From the NCBI GenBank assembly GCA_028583605.1, contig CM053329.1:10023501-10087500 (forward strand): a DNA stretch of 64,000 nt, written 5' to 3'. This document shows, piece after piece, positions 24,101 to 36,070 of this stretch. Below the pieces are notes generated by a model. The model made no database searches and had not been told where the DNA came from. It worked only from the letters and a program-made list of their open reading frames with translations. The DNA is from Dastarcus helophoroides (lineage: Eukaryota; Arthropoda; Insecta; Coleoptera; Bothrideridae). The position numbers were made by a program, and so were the translations under genes. Within the stretch, counting starts at the first letter, position 1. Every line of letters begins with the position of its first letter.

Positions 24101-24690
24101 AAATGAATTAAACATTTGGAATTCAATCTAAAAGTTTGAGTTTAAAGTAAAGATGTTGATTTTTTATACCTAGTACTTTGCTTTAATATTTTTTCTTGAA
24201 TTTCACCTCTACATTGATCGAATTTTATATATCATTTTCTGGAATATTTAAATACACTTAAAATTTTGACCTATTTTTAGTCAACTTTGGTCCATAACCT
24301 GAACTTTTTTTTATTAAAGTTTTGATTAAAAACAAAATATTTATCAAATTTTTATTTATAATAATTTAAATTTTTCTGAATGTTATTTTAAAAATTCCGC
24401 CTTTTAAACTCGAATTTATCTGAAAACATTGCCTTAAAATTTTGACACTTCCCAATTTCTATTTTATTTTAGACTTGTATCTTTTATTATTTTCCTAAAA
24501 TTTAGACTTTTAAATTAAAACTGACTTTTTTAAAAAATTTAACGTGCTACATAAATTACAATTCTTAATTTCAAAGTTTTGACTTTTTCTAACCAAAATA
24601 TATAAATGAATTTCTGTTTTAAATCGATTTTTTAGTCCTGATTTCATTCAAAATAATTTTTTATCGAATTTTCGTCTATAAACTGAAAAT
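21120..24690. repeat. T-rich degenerate minisatellite-like block
   Basis: About 3.6 kb of TTTTTGAAAATTTTGACTTT-like words on the + strand with an approximate 20-22 bp periodicity, many indels and almost no G outside the GA of each unit. No coding potential. Confidence 0.55.
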
Positions 24691-25550
24691 TTTAACAGGT
24701 GCCCCAACTTGGCACAGTGAAAACTTCTGTCAACAGAGACTTATTTTCTGTGAAACTTCTAAACTCTGTAATTCGAATAAAATTTTTCTAAACCATTACA
24801 ACTTATCCTCGTTTAAAAGTGTTATCCTTATTTCCTAATCTTTCTCGCATTGCTCCAAAAGGATCATAGATTTGACCTTTTCAAGTGGATTTAACTTATG
24901 TAAAAAAAACTACCACAATTTAAAATTCAAAATTTCACTGAAAGTTTTTTGGGGGTTTTGACTTTTTTCGACATTTCTATTTTGAACTTGTAACTTTTTT
25001 TAATTTTATTTTGTCCTTAAAATTTAAAAAAATAGACTTTTCAGAAAAAGTTTAGCTTTTTAGCTTGAATTGGATATCGAAATTTCGACTAATTTTTTTA
25101 GAGATTTTACACTTCCAGTTGAATCTCGTAATTAAAATACGAAATTTTGAGAAAACAATTCGAATATTTGGAACCAAAGTCGATGTTCTAGAAAAATGTT
25201 GAAATTGTGTAAGGATCTCTCTTATTTAAGTTTTTTCTAAGTTTTCGTTTCGAGATAATGAGTTTTAAAAAGATTTTGAGTTTAAACCAACGATTTTTAA
25301 CTTTTTCTTTATAAAGTTTGACTTCGAATTTGAAACCGAGGATCTTCCATTGGCTTGGCTTTTTTTTCCAAAATTTCCATCTAGTCCTGAAATTTCAATT
25401 TTTTTGAATTTGAATTTAAACTTGAAAGTTCGGTCTTCTTGAAATTTATTTTTAAACTCGGTTTTTCCCAATAAAATTTCTTTTCTGAAAACTTTTAGTT
25501 TAAGCTTCAGAATGATTGCGTTTTCAAAAGTAAACGATTGAAAAGGATAA
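24691..25550. other. AT-rich non-coding DNA
   Basis: Mostly a continuation of the degenerate A/T words with a short more complex piece at 24700-24870. No gene. Confidence 0.4.
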
Positions 25551-25554
25551 ATAA

Positions 25555-25690
25555 TTAGTTTGGTGGAACGGACTAGTTCATGGTTATCTTCAAAAATTGA
25601 AATAGAGAACTTGTCTCCTGAAACCAAGAAATATTAAAAAACACAACTAACGCATTTCGACAGCCAAGCTGTCATCTTCAGAGAGATATT
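25555..25690 (-). mobile_element. Hairpin retroposon, copy 4 (5'-truncated)
   Basis: Minus-strand copy starting on + with TTTGGTGGAACGGACTAG (the A-rich 3' end) and ending within the arm at CAGAGAGATATT. Only one arm is present. The stem GACAGCCAAGCTGTC is intact. Confidence 0.6.
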
Positions 25691-25754
25691 ATAATAAGGT
25701 GTGTACATTCAACTCATGTGTTTTATAATTTATATTCATAATATTGAAGTGTCT

Positions 25755-25950
25755 AAGTGTCTGTCCAGCTGTCTGTCGACTAATCTTTTGTCCGGACCAA
25801 TGACGGAAACCACTTAACCGATTTTAATAAAACATTTACCACAATGTAGAGTATTTTTAGGGATACCTTTTAGGCCTCTTTTTTCCAGTAAAACTCGACC
25901 TTTTATTTGTATAAACTCAACTGTGCCAAAAATTTTATTTGAGGTTATAA
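25755..25950 (+). repeat. LINE-tail-like dispersed repeat, copy 2
   Basis: Contains GTCTGTCCAGCTGTCTGTCG and ACCGATTTTAATAAAACATT, parallel to 18575-18740, including the shared GTAGAGTATTTT and CTTTTAGGC phrases. Confidence 0.45.
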
Positions 25951-25954
25951 CACA

Positions 25955-27340
25955 GAACATATAAAAGAGAAACCAATCCACAATGTTTATGGCTTATATA
26001 ATATTGCGCGCCACGTACAATTTTAGCGAGTAGTAGAATAAGGAGCGCAAACCTTTGAATGATGAATAATTTTATTTTGGGCAAAATCCCGGAAGTCAGT
26101 CATACTTAACTTGTCAACCTTTTAAGCAATTTCTGTTACATTAACAATACGAAACACGAGTAAAATTCTCCACTAGGCTCTTCTTCTAATTTCACGCTAC
26201 AACCTTGATGCGAGTCTTTTCTCAATCAACATTTCGTTCCCGCAGTCGCATTTTGAGAAAAAAAGTTGGTTCCAACAAATCTAGATTTTGTAAAATACAT
26301 GAAGTTTTAAAAATTTTCGGTTTTAGAGTGAAATTTTCGACTTTCTAGATTTTTCTGAAAATTAGAAATTCTGCCTGCTGGATAATTAACTTGATTTGAG
26401 GAAATCAAGTTTAACAAGGATAAGTTTCAATCAACGCGAAGCAGTGAATTCACGCCCCCCATTATTATTAGTTCTCGTTTTGTTGCTTAAACAATCAGTA
26501 AGAATTAGTAAGATTAGTCGAGTTGAACCTCCTTTTTACGAACGAAAGTGCTTCAAAAGGAGGCCTGCTGTGGTAATATTTCGCCTAATTCATGGAATGA
26601 ACCTTGTTATTATATCGGTAATAAAAATTCTTTCTGTAATCAACACCACATTAACATGTTGAAGTATAAAAAACGCTCTAGTAAGTCATTACCTCCAATA
26701 ATATTACGAACGTATAATTTGGGAACGAAATCTCTATTATTAACGCCGTGTCCAATTTTTTCGTGTGATTTCACCTCTAACGCATTTCGCTATTAAAAGT
26801 TTCGTATCGCACACGGAACGAAACCCAAGTTCAATGAAAGGTATCGTTGATATTCCAACGTAATAAAACAGTGGTTAATTTAAAACTGAGTCAGCCCCCG
26901 TCTTTGCCAGCTGATGATTATTTTAGTTCGTGATTCTACGACCCGTCGCTATTTTTACAGAGCGCAACATATGTTTTTTTCAAAAATAGTACGTGTTGTT
27001 ATTTTGCTATGTGATGCGCGATTATATTTTTAGAATTAGAGCGTCACAGTATCCCTACCGCCACCGATAGAAATTCCTCATGTGGACAAATTCAGTTTAT
27101 TTTGAAAAGACGCGTTTTATGTGCAAACGGTCCGATCACATTTGTTTTCCGGCTATTTTTAAGCAAACAGTACGTCATTCGCGAAATGACGTTATCATTA
27201 TTGTTCCTGGTTGCTAATGTCCTTGTTAGGTCTTCCGAATAAATAAGAATGACCTGCAGCAGAAAATTGCTGCTTACAATCCAGGATTCCATCCTGGAAA
27301 TGTAAAATGTCTTCTTCGTCAGGAGGTATCATAGAATTGG
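25955..27340. other. Unique non-coding DNA
   Basis: Less AT-rich than its surroundings and free of recognised repeats, with no convincing frame. A small hairpin (CCTCCTTTT at about 26528 against AAAAGGAGG at about 26557) is present. It could hold regulatory DNA. Confidence 0.35.
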
Positions 27341-27589
27341 ATCTAGCACAAAAACTATGTAGCTGTTACCTAGTATAAGATTTATTTGCGTGAATTATCT
27401 TTATTTCGAAATTTGCAATCTAAAACAGTAATATGAGACCCTAATTTAATTTCTAATAGATGTGGTCAGAAAAAAATTAATTCCATACATTTATCTTTCA
27501 ACTTGAATTACTTTAGTTTAAACACAATAAGGATTTTTTTATAAATTTAATCTATTTTCTGCTTTCACAAAATTCTGAGTTTATTTACG

Positions 27590-27830
27590 TAAAGATTTTT
27601 TGTTTATTAATTAGCGATGCTTTGATTTGGCCAGTGTGCACCAGCAGAATTGGTGATAACCTGATGAACGTCTGTTAACCTAAAAAGTACTCAGTCGTTT
27701 AATATGATCACCAATGTCGTGAAATTGAGGGTTTACGGATTGACGTGCCTCTTTTGTTTCCTGATTTTGTCTCTACTACGTTTTTCAAGTGATTAAAATT
27801 AATTACATTATGACTTAAACACCACTTTAA
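27590..27830 (+). repeat. Diverged ~250-600 bp repeat, copy a
   Basis: Shares ordered blocks with 30545-31115 and 42480-43110. These include GTGATAACCTGATGAACG, CTGTTAACCTAA, GATTTTGTCTCTACTACG and GATTAAAATTAATTACATTA. No coding frame is seen. Confidence 0.45.
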
Positions 27831-28577
27831 ATTTTTTTTTTAATTCCTATTTTTTTAAATATTTTACTTTTTTGTAATTTTTTTCCCAAAATTTGGGTTA
27901 TCAAATTTCATTTTTTTTTAAATTACAATCTTGAAATTTTAACTTTTTTCTTTTGAAACTTTAAATGTATAATCTAAAAAGCCTATTTTTTGGAAAGTTC
28001 AACTCCAAACTTTAAATTATTTCTTCTTTCTTTAAGAGTTTAAAATTAATTTACCAAATTGTCGACTTTTTCATTAATCAATCATTTATTTTTCTCAAAA
28101 TTTTCGTCACATCATTTAATTTTAATTCAAAATTTTCAGGAGATAATAACTTTTTTGAAACAAGTATTTACTTTTCCTCTTTTATTCTGTAATTTCGATC
28201 TACAACTCAAAATTTTATCATTTTCGATTTTAATTCTATAAATTTTAATTTCTCATCCCTAACTTTAGGTTTTTACTTACATTTTTTATTAGAGTCTAAA
28301 ACTTGGACAAGAAACTTAAAATTTTTAAATTTTTTTTAAATTTCTGTAAAATTATGATTTATTGAAATTTTTTAGGGTTTACGCTTTTAATATTTTGATT
28401 TTTAAAACCTTGAATACATACAAATTCAAAATTTCCACGTTTACTAGAAACTATGATTTTATTTTAAAAATAAATCTACTGTAACTTAGAAGAACAAAAT
28501 GGGAATTTATTTTCCTTCTCGACACTTAACTCATTTAACCATCAAAAAGGTGAAGATTTCTGAAAAAATATCAATAA

Positions 28578-28668
28578 CTCTCTCTCTCTCTCTCCCTCTC
28601 TCTCTCTCTCCTTCTTCTTCTTCTTTTTCTTCTTCTTCTTCTTCTTCTTCTTCTTCTTCTTCTTCTTT
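28578..28668 (+). repeat. (CT)n(CTT)n microsatellite
   Basis: About 34 bp of CT repeats followed by about 57 bp of CTT repeats with few interruptions. Confidence 0.95.
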
Positions 28669-28674
28669 GAAAAG

Positions 28675-28708
28675 TAGGTTAGGTAACGTTAGGGTAGGTT
28701 AGGTTAGA
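28675..28708 (+). repeat. Interstitial telomere-like TTAGG patch
   Basis: TAGGTTAGGTAACGTTAGGG followed by TAGGTTAGGTTAGA. Four TTAGG-type units occur in about 34 bp, directly after the microsatellite. The insect telomere repeat is TTAGG. Confidence 0.5.
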
Positions 28709-29461
28709 TTTGTATTTCAAACATTAAAATGAAAATTTCTGGCAATATTTAAACATTTTAATAAAAAGGGAAAGTTTGTGGAAAATATCTGGAAAAATGT
28801 TAAAACTATGAGTCTTTTTTCTAAATTTCGCTTTTAGACAAAATGTACTAAAAACAGTCAAGATTTCAAAGAAAAAGTTCAAATTAACTTTTTCGTAATG
28901 TTCTTTTATGAAAAATTAAGATAATGCTGTTACTTTGGGTCAAAGATCAAAATTTTCATTCTGTTTTCTTAACTTTGACCCTGAACTCAAAATTTTCTAA
29001 AAAGTGTCAAAATTTCAGGAAACTGATTTAAATTTGAGTCTAGAGGTCATAATTTTTAAGTTTTGAGTAAAAGTACTTGGAAAAATAATAAAAGCTTTGA
29101 AATCAAAGCCTTACAAGTTAAGACAAGTCGAAAATTCGATTTTAAATAAAAAAATCCGATATCTAAGTGTTTATTTATTTATTTAGCGTATGGTAACCTT
29201 CATATTTAAAAAAAAAGGATAAAACTTTGAATGTTATTTCAAGTTTTATTCTTCTTTTTAAAATGATGAATTAAAAGAAAACCATGGTTTCTTTCAGAAA
29301 ATTCGACCTTAAATCAAAATCTCAAATTCTAAGTTAAAATTTAGAGCAAATAACAGAATTTTTGCATCAAAGATGAAAATTTCGAGTCTAAAATCAAACT
29401 TTAATAAACGGAATGAAAGTTTCAAGTTTAAAAGTGAAATTTAAACAGCAAACATTTATTG

Positions 29462-29653
29462 ATGTTTTATTGGCTTTTTCTTTACCAGTTAGTCCTTTCA
29501 CAATTCTTTTTCAGTTTCCTTCTGTTAAGGATTGGCAATCTGTTATAAATTGTCCCAAGCAGCGTTGGATCTTTGTTTGTCAATTGCTGTTTGTGATTCA
29601 AAAATTTGAAATTGTGAAAGGACTACCTGGCAAAGAAAAGGCCACTAAAACAT
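29462..29653. mobile_element. Small TIR element (MITE)
   Basis: Ends are imperfect inverted repeats of about 44 bp. ATGTTTTATTGGCTTTTTC ... GTCCTTTCACAATTC pairs with GAAATTGTGAAAGGAC ... GGCCACTAAAACAT at 29608-29653. No coding content; superfamily unassigned. Confidence 0.5.
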
Positions 29654-29659
29654 GACAGA

Positions 29660-30540
29660 AAATACAGACTATATCTCAAACAGCAAAGAGAAAAATTCAA
29701 TTTTAATCCATAAATTTCTTATTTTAAGTGTAAATTCCATGTTTTAGGGAAGAAATTAGAAACTTTCCTGGACTTAATCCTATTTCTTAAATTTTAATCC
29801 ACAGTTTCAAAAAGGAATGTGAATTTAAAAAAAAATGTAAAAAAAGTTCGTAAATAAAATTAAAAATAGACCATCGAAGCGTTTTTTTTAATTTGCCTGT
29901 AAAGCAAAATTTTTGGGAACACCCTGCCTATACAAGGTGATTCAGACATAATGGCATTAATTTTAAAGGAAGAGAGAAAAAAATGAGTATAATACAAAGA
30001 CGTGGTTAAAAAATAATTTTTCAGGCATAATTACGCTGGAAAAAGATATCTTAGAATCATAACTTAAATCCCTTTTTGAGCTGTCACTGACTCCAAAGCG
30101 CCAAGGTCCAGATAAATAGAAAGAAGAAGAATTTACAGAGCTGCACAGTTGAGACTCAGGCTAAACAAATAGTCAAAACATTGCTAGGTTCTGTCTGAAT
30201 GACAACACAAAAAACATTAAATGATTCTGGTGGCACCGATGGTTGCTTTTTTATATGAAAATCGGATACCAACGAATTGGAGAAGAAAGTTACGCAAAAA
30301 TAAAAAAAGGTGAAGTCGCTAGATGGATGTAAACGTTGATATCAATGCTGCAAGTAATGAATTAAATTCACTGTTACGGGTGCAAGTGTTAAAAGTGGTT
30401 AATACTCGAGAGTTATTTTTCGACCTTTTATTTTTTGTGATCCTCTGTGATACGATCGAAATTTTTTAAACCATGTGTAGTTTAGCGACAAATCATCACT
30501 TTTTTCATGCGCTCGACAGGTCTAAAATAGATCGAAAAAG
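29660..30540. other. Non-coding DNA
   Basis: No gene or bounded repeat recognised. Confidence 0.35.
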
Positions 30541-30544
30541 AGGC

Positions 30545-31115
30545 ACTCGAGTATTATTGTAAGTACACTGTACCTATTCTGACTGTGGGCTATCGTTTAC
30601 ATATTTTTTACAAACAACAACCCAACTGCTAACGAACGTTAATATGCTTCAAAATTAAATAAACCAGTGCATCGTGTCGTTATTTATTTTGCAGAATTAT
30701 TATTTTAGTTTGAGTCGTTTATGTTCGTTTATTTTTTGAATTAGCGTTTTATTAATTAATGAAACAAAAAATGTAAAAAATTTTAAGTGTATGAAAATAC
30801 AAATACTTATTTGTCAAAATAACTAATAGAGATTTGTTGCCCATTAATTAGGGATGTTTCGCCCTCGCCATTCCAGCTTATCATTGCGACTGCCAAGTTG
30901 ATGATAACATGATCAGGGTCTGTTGCCGTAAAGCATTTAATGTGCGTAAAGCATTTAAGTAGCGCCGGGCTTTTGGTGGTCAATGAGTTGATTTGGGACT
31001 ATTTTAAAAAGTCGAATACATTTTTTTTCGATTTTGTCTTTACTGAGCCTTCTGAACACGTAGTTAAAATTAATGCCATTGTGACTGAATCAACCTGTAT
31101 AATCGATAAAAAAAA
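30545..31115 (+). repeat. Diverged ~250-600 bp repeat, copy b
   Basis: Aligns in block order with 42480-43110: CATATTTTTTACAAACAACA / CATAAACAACAATC, GTTAATATGCT, ATTTTGTTTTAGTTT-like, TGAAAATA, GATAACATGATCAG, TTTTGTCTTTACTGAGCC and AGTTAAAATTAATGCCAT. Only the 3' half is shared with 27590-27830. Confidence 0.45.
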
Positions 31116-31558
31116 GTCTGGCAAAAATCAGTTAAGAATTGCGATCTGCACGGTGATAACATACTTACAACTAGACTGATAGTTGTTTTTCTATGAGAAA
31201 TTTTAAAGTTAATTTTAATTTAAAAATGTATCAAATTGGTATCATCGTTTAGAGAAAACTCTCTTCTATCGAAAAGGCTCTATTTCAACTGATTCTGCAC
31301 AAAATTACATGAGATATAATCATTTTTATGACAAAAAATCTAGTTTTTTAGAATTTTCCGATAATGGGGCAAACCACGACCGAGGCTCTTAGTGTGCAAA
31401 AGACAACTGACTTCTAATTAACTAATTCTAAAAAAACTGACAACAATCGATCGTTTAAACCAAATAATTTCTACATTATTAAAAACAACAAAAAACAAAA
31501 AAAAGGGAACAGTATTCTACTTACATATGATAATATAACAAAAGGTAGTTATAAAATT
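31116..31558. other. Non-coding DNA
   Basis: Nothing recognised. Confidence 0.35.
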
Positions 31559-31879
31559 TGTATTAGTAACGAATTCTCTAGAAACATTTAATAATGGGAA
31601 GCGGTCGCAATAATGAATTATACGGCAGATAAGCGCTCTAGATGTTTCCGCAAGCGATAAGCCTTATCTGTACGAAGTTTCGTTGCGGAAACCGGAACGG
31701 TACCTATACTTATGCGGTCGCCTTTCCCTCAATCAATGAGTTAGTTGATTAGTTGATTAGTTAGCTAGCCAGATAGTCTCATAGTTAAATGAAGCATGAT
31801 CGTAGTGTTCCGAAATAAGTTTAAAATAAAGTGGTTACAATTCACGAAGTATTACTTTTCGAACCGATAACACGCAAGA
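31559..31879 (+). mobile_element. Solo LTR, copy 3 (diverged)
   Basis: Family features are present but worn: GGCAGATAAGCGCTCTAGAT, GATAAGCCTTATCTG, TATGCGGTCGCCTTTCCCTC, repeated TTAGTTGA, AATAAAGTGG, and an end at CGATAACACGCAAGA. The start (TAGTAACG) is mutated, and no target duplication is recognisable. It lies tail to tail with copy 4. Confidence 0.65.
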
Positions 31880-31883
31880 ATAC

Positions 31884-32232
31884 TGTTGCGTGCTATCGGT
31901 TCGAATGATTATTAACATTTGTTGAATAGTACCCACTTTATTTTCAAACTAAACTCGAAACACTGCAGCTGAATAATTAACTCACTTATTGACTTCTAGC
32001 TACTAGCTCACTAACTACACTGACTGACTGATGCATTGAGGGAAAGCCAACCGGACCGCCTTTATACCTCTGATTCGGGTTCTAAAAGTTTTCAGCAGAT
32101 AAGGCTTATCGTTTGCCGAAATTTCTGAAATGCTTATCTGCCGTTTGCTTCATTACCGCGGCCGCTTTCCCTTATCAGATCTTTCTAGAAAATTTTTTTC
32201 GATTTTAAATTCCATTATTATATTTAGTTACA
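31884..32232 (-). mobile_element. Solo LTR, copy 4
   Basis: TGTTGCGTGCTATCGG ... TTTAGTTACA flanked by ATAC (31880-31883, 32233-32236). Reverse of the family consensus, with the GATAAGGCTTATC dyad and TTCTAGAA motifs. It sits within 5 bp of the 3' end of copy 3. Confidence 0.8.
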
Positions 32233-32236
32233 ATAC

Positions 32237-34049
32237 CAATCACAGTTTGCATAATTCAGTCAAGAAAAGTAGACAAAAAATGTTTTTAAAGAAAACAGAA
32301 AGAAACAAAAAAAACTTCTGAAAACTCAGAAAATTCCGACAACCCTAAGTTTTTGAACACTGATCTAGAGCACAGAACACAATACCTTTTTTCGCATGAT
32401 TGACATTATAAACCGAGAAAAACTCTTACAAAATTAGTTTTTCAATAGAAAAGCTTTACAAAATCCAAAACTGAAGGGATGACTTCTCTAAAAACCAAAA
32501 ACGATAATGGAATTAATCTTATGAATCCTTCAGAGACACAAATTTTCATAAATTCATAAAACAGGATTCTACCTGGCCCTTCCAATGTTTCTTTAGCACT
32601 ATCCAGCTATTAGCACTCAGAATTTGTTTTCAGAAGAAACCTTATCCTAGGGTTCATAGAACGATATCTGACCTCAATAAAAATATCTTCAAAAACTTCA
32701 CGACCAACCTTATCAGTAAAGAAACCAAATCAGTGTTGCGAGATACCCTGAGAGTTTTTCTACTAAATTATGCTTAAAGTTCTTTTAAATAACGTATTGT
32801 TGTTATCGTAATGGGTACATCTAAAAATTTTTGATGCCAAAAAAATATCCTCAATATTTCCATTCATTATCTTGTCGGAAAAGTTTGACGACTAAAAAAA
32901 GTCCTCAACCCAATATACCCAATATTTTTTCCATTGATTTTGACTCTTTGTGATGCAACTATATATTTTAAAATAAAGTAAAACTGCTGGCGCCATCATC
33001 ATTTTTAACAACTTAAAAAAGGTTCTAAAGTGACCTAAATCTTTCGTGATAGGGTAAAAAAAATATACCAAACTTTTCTACTAAATAAATTATTTTGTTA
33101 ATCTACTAGTAAACTACAAAAATTCTACTAAATCTACTAGACATTCTATTAAACTGGAATTATTAAACCAATTCTCAAAAAAAAGAAACCACAAATCAAA
33201 TGACTATATTACCTTAAATGGGGTAAATTTTCAATTCGTAAACCACAAGCGCGATATTCTTTGGCACACAAACGAATGTTCAATATTGAAACTTGTTGAC
33301 AACCATGACATGACTACCAAGAATTCTCGAAAACGAAAAAGGTCCTAGAACTAAGAACTATCCAGAACAAAAGCACTGTCAAAATTCGCATAAATTCGAA
33401 AGATTTTTTTAAAAATAATAGTTTCATGAACTTAAGCTAAAAAGTTAAATCAATCATAACGTAAATATTTTAAGGCATTTAATTCATTTGGCAATAATGA
33501 TTCTGACTTAATCGACGAAAACACTTCATACATTCTGGCAATTCGCCGGTTGTGTACCATTATTCCCCAAAATTTGCTAAATAAAGTAAAGATAAAATTA
33601 CAATTCTTTAAATTTTGGGTAGAGTGCATTTTGCACGTGACAAGCTTTAGAAGAATTATTCAATTCTTTGGACAGATAAAGTTAGAAATAGGTTGTCCAG
33701 GAATATTTTCTATATTTCATCAAAATGGAGTTCAGCTACCTATGATTCACTATACACGCCCGGAGGACTGCATGAATTTGTAGTCTAGGTTGCATTCTAC
33801 TTGCATACGACATTGTTGGCGATGGCCATAGTTTCTCTATGGACCAATAGGTGGTAGTACTAAGAGTCACTCGCTTGACGTCTGTGAATGTCTTAGTACT
33901 TATTTGTCGGAACATTTGTTAGCATTTGAGTTGAATATACCAAACTGACGAGATCTAACAAGATCGAAACCGTTATTTGGTTTCCAAACTTCGAATCTAA
34001 TAAATGTTCACACCGATTGGTCTGTGCATTAGAATCCTTCAAATTTATA
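32237..34049. other. Non-coding DNA
   Basis: No supported gene. 33060-33180 repeats TCTACTAA-type words as at 36-140. 33800-34080 looks like the end of a retroelement (AATAAATG and an A-run) but has no definable boundaries. Confidence 0.35.
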
Positions 34050-34450
34050 ACTAAAAAAAAAAAATAAAATCAAAAACCACCAAGCTTCGAGTGACAATAA
34101 AAAAACTTCAACGGAAAGAAAATCCTGAAATTGTACTTTCGAAATTTTGAGAACAAATTTAAAATTTTAAACAAACATCTCGCAATTTAAAAAAGAATTT
34201 AAGCTAAATCGCAAATTTGGAGAAAAGAGGCAAGATTTCGAAAAAAATTAGATATTTATAAAAGCATTTTTTAAAAACTTTGAGTTTAAAGGGAAATTCT
34301 AGAAAGAAGGTATACATTTCGAGAAAAAATTTAATTTTCAAAAAAACAGACAAAGTTATAGAAAAACTAAAAAATGAGGAAAGGATCAAGGATTGGATTT
34401 GAGAGTCTAATGTAATTTAAACAATATTAAAAAAAAATCGGCTTTGGTTG
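34050..34450. repeat. A-rich degenerate block
   Basis: Same class of words as 15960-17470. No gene. Confidence 0.35.
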
Positions 34451-34559
34451 AAACTAGAACAGAAGTCGAAATTTGGTTTCAGTTTCGATCAAAAATGTAT
34501 TTTCTGTCGGTCATTAATTATTCTGATTAATAATTTATTATATGTCTAATAATCAATTA

Positions 34560-35430
34560 TTAGTGCCCTAAGCTCCCCAAAAAATATCCTTTCTTAAATA
34601 TATGGCATTATAAGACAATAATTTTAATAATACGCTTCACGCGCTATACTTTATTCAATTTAATAAAATGTTTCGTGAAGGAACAAATCTCCTGAGGTAC
34701 GTAAAAGATTTCGATTTCAACACCGATGATCATATTAAACGTAAAACCAGAAATGAAAAAGTATCTTGCTGCAAATCAAGCTCATCGCCGGTAAAAATTG
34801 TAAATCTTCCCGAATGCGCATAAATCGCACTTTTCAGAATGTACGTTTATGTAAAAATGCTGTCGAGAATCCAAAATAAAGACGCGTAAAATTTATATTT
34901 CTTTCCAAACGATGATGTATCAATTGCTGAAATGACAAACATATGGTTTTAGAAGTGCCCGTATCGCACGCAAATCGGGGAGTACGAGATTTATTTGGCT
35001 TTCATCGGATAGAGGGAAGAGGAAATAAGGTGTTGCATCAAAATTTACCCTTCAGAATTCCTTGCAAAAGCGCAAATAATGGTAAATATCGTTTGGGAAA
35101 GCTCGTAAACGAACTATCTGAAATCGAGATATTGTTCTAAAGTGCTTCATATCTTAACATTCCAAGGTCAACTGGCGAGGTGCCCAATTAAGTAAGCACG
35201 CTTATGAAAGCGGCGGGGGTCCCTCTTCCTAATTGTTTTAATTGTTAATGTACAAGAAATTTCAAAGAGGACAACAAAAATTTATCCTTTGCATCTACAA
35301 GGTTGTTTTCACCTTTGCACACGACTACATAAAAAATTACTGCTTTCGACATATTCGGCCACTAGTTATCTTCGTTGATGTAAAAATAACGTCAATTTTT
35401 GGCAAATATTTATGAATATAAATGGTTTAA
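34560..35430. promoter_or_regulatory. Unique non-coding island, possible regulatory DNA
   Basis: Mixed-composition, repeat-free sequence inside repeat-rich flanks. A 65-codon frame at 34943-35140 has no recognisable features. Any regulatory role is a guess based on composition only. Confidence 0.2.
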
Positions 35431-35439
35431 AAATATAAT

Positions 35440-35508
35440 CCTGTCCTGCGTGGAATCAAGACCCGGTCTTCCGCGTGACAGTTGCTATGACTTGAATATA
35501 ACTTTTTT
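35440..35508 (-). pseudogene. tRNA-Asp(GTC)-like relic
   Basis: The minus strand reads CTGTCACGCGGAAGACCGGG then TCTTGATTCC. This is close to the anticodon arm, variable loop and T arm of eukaryotic tRNA-Asp, with GTC at 35479-35477. The D-arm side is only loosely similar (AGTTATATTCAAGTCATAGC) and the 5' acceptor strand is lost, so no functional tRNA can fold. It may be a tRNA-derived SINE head or a tRNA pseudogene. Confidence 0.55.
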
Positions 35509-35679
35509 TTTTACTTGCTAAAAAAACAAGCGGTGGTAAGTTCCCAAGGTCCCTAACACGTTTAAATTAACAGGAAAGACGTCACTTCTTTTAGATTTGA
35601 TTGTGAAAACGGCGCACTACACACAATTATTTTAAAAAGAATCAAAACGAAACACTTTATGATGAATTGGTAATAATAA

Positions 35680-36066
35680 TGTTACGTGCGTTATCGGTTC
35701 GAATTGATTACACTTATCGAATAAGACCCACTTTATTACTGAACTCAACTTGGATCACCACAATTGACAATTAACTCACTACTTATTTACTAATTGCTAA
35801 CCCACTAATTGCACTGACTTTAACTGACTTTAACTGACTGACTCGAGGGAAAGCTGACCGCCTTTTTATAGTTTTGGCCCCCGGGTTCCAGAATTTTCGG
35901 CAGATAAGGCTTATCGAATGCCGAAATTTCTGGAACGCTTATCTGCCAGTTTGTTTCATTATCGCGGCCGCTTTCCCCTTATCAGAACCTTCTAGAAACT
36001 TTTTTTATTTACTAAATTCTACAATTCTATTCTAAATCCTATTTCATCTATTTACATTGCGTTACA
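35680..36066 (-). mobile_element. Solo LTR, copy 5 (longest)
   Basis: TGTTACGTGCGTTATCGG ... ATTGCGTTACA, 387 bp, flanked by ATAA (35676-35679, 36067-36070). The reverse strand has a TATA-like CTATAAAAAGG, CCCTCGAG and TTCCAGAA/TTCTAGAA dyads around GATAAG. Confidence 0.85.
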
Positions 36067-36070
36067 ATAA

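Larger units (their letters stand above)
27831..29440. repeat. Degenerate A/T block that flips strand bias
   Basis: T-rich words on + up to about 28480, then microsatellite, then A-rich words from about 28700 to 29440. No gene. Confidence 0.45.

Noticed and set aside
26528..26565. 9-bp stem hairpin CCTCCTTTT/AAAAGGAGG
   Set aside because: Too short and too weak in context to be called a functional element.
33800..34080. Possible additional solo LTR or LINE 3' end (TGTTGGCG...AATAAATG, then an A-run)
   Set aside because: No matching flanking duplication, no second copy in the window, and ends cannot be defined.
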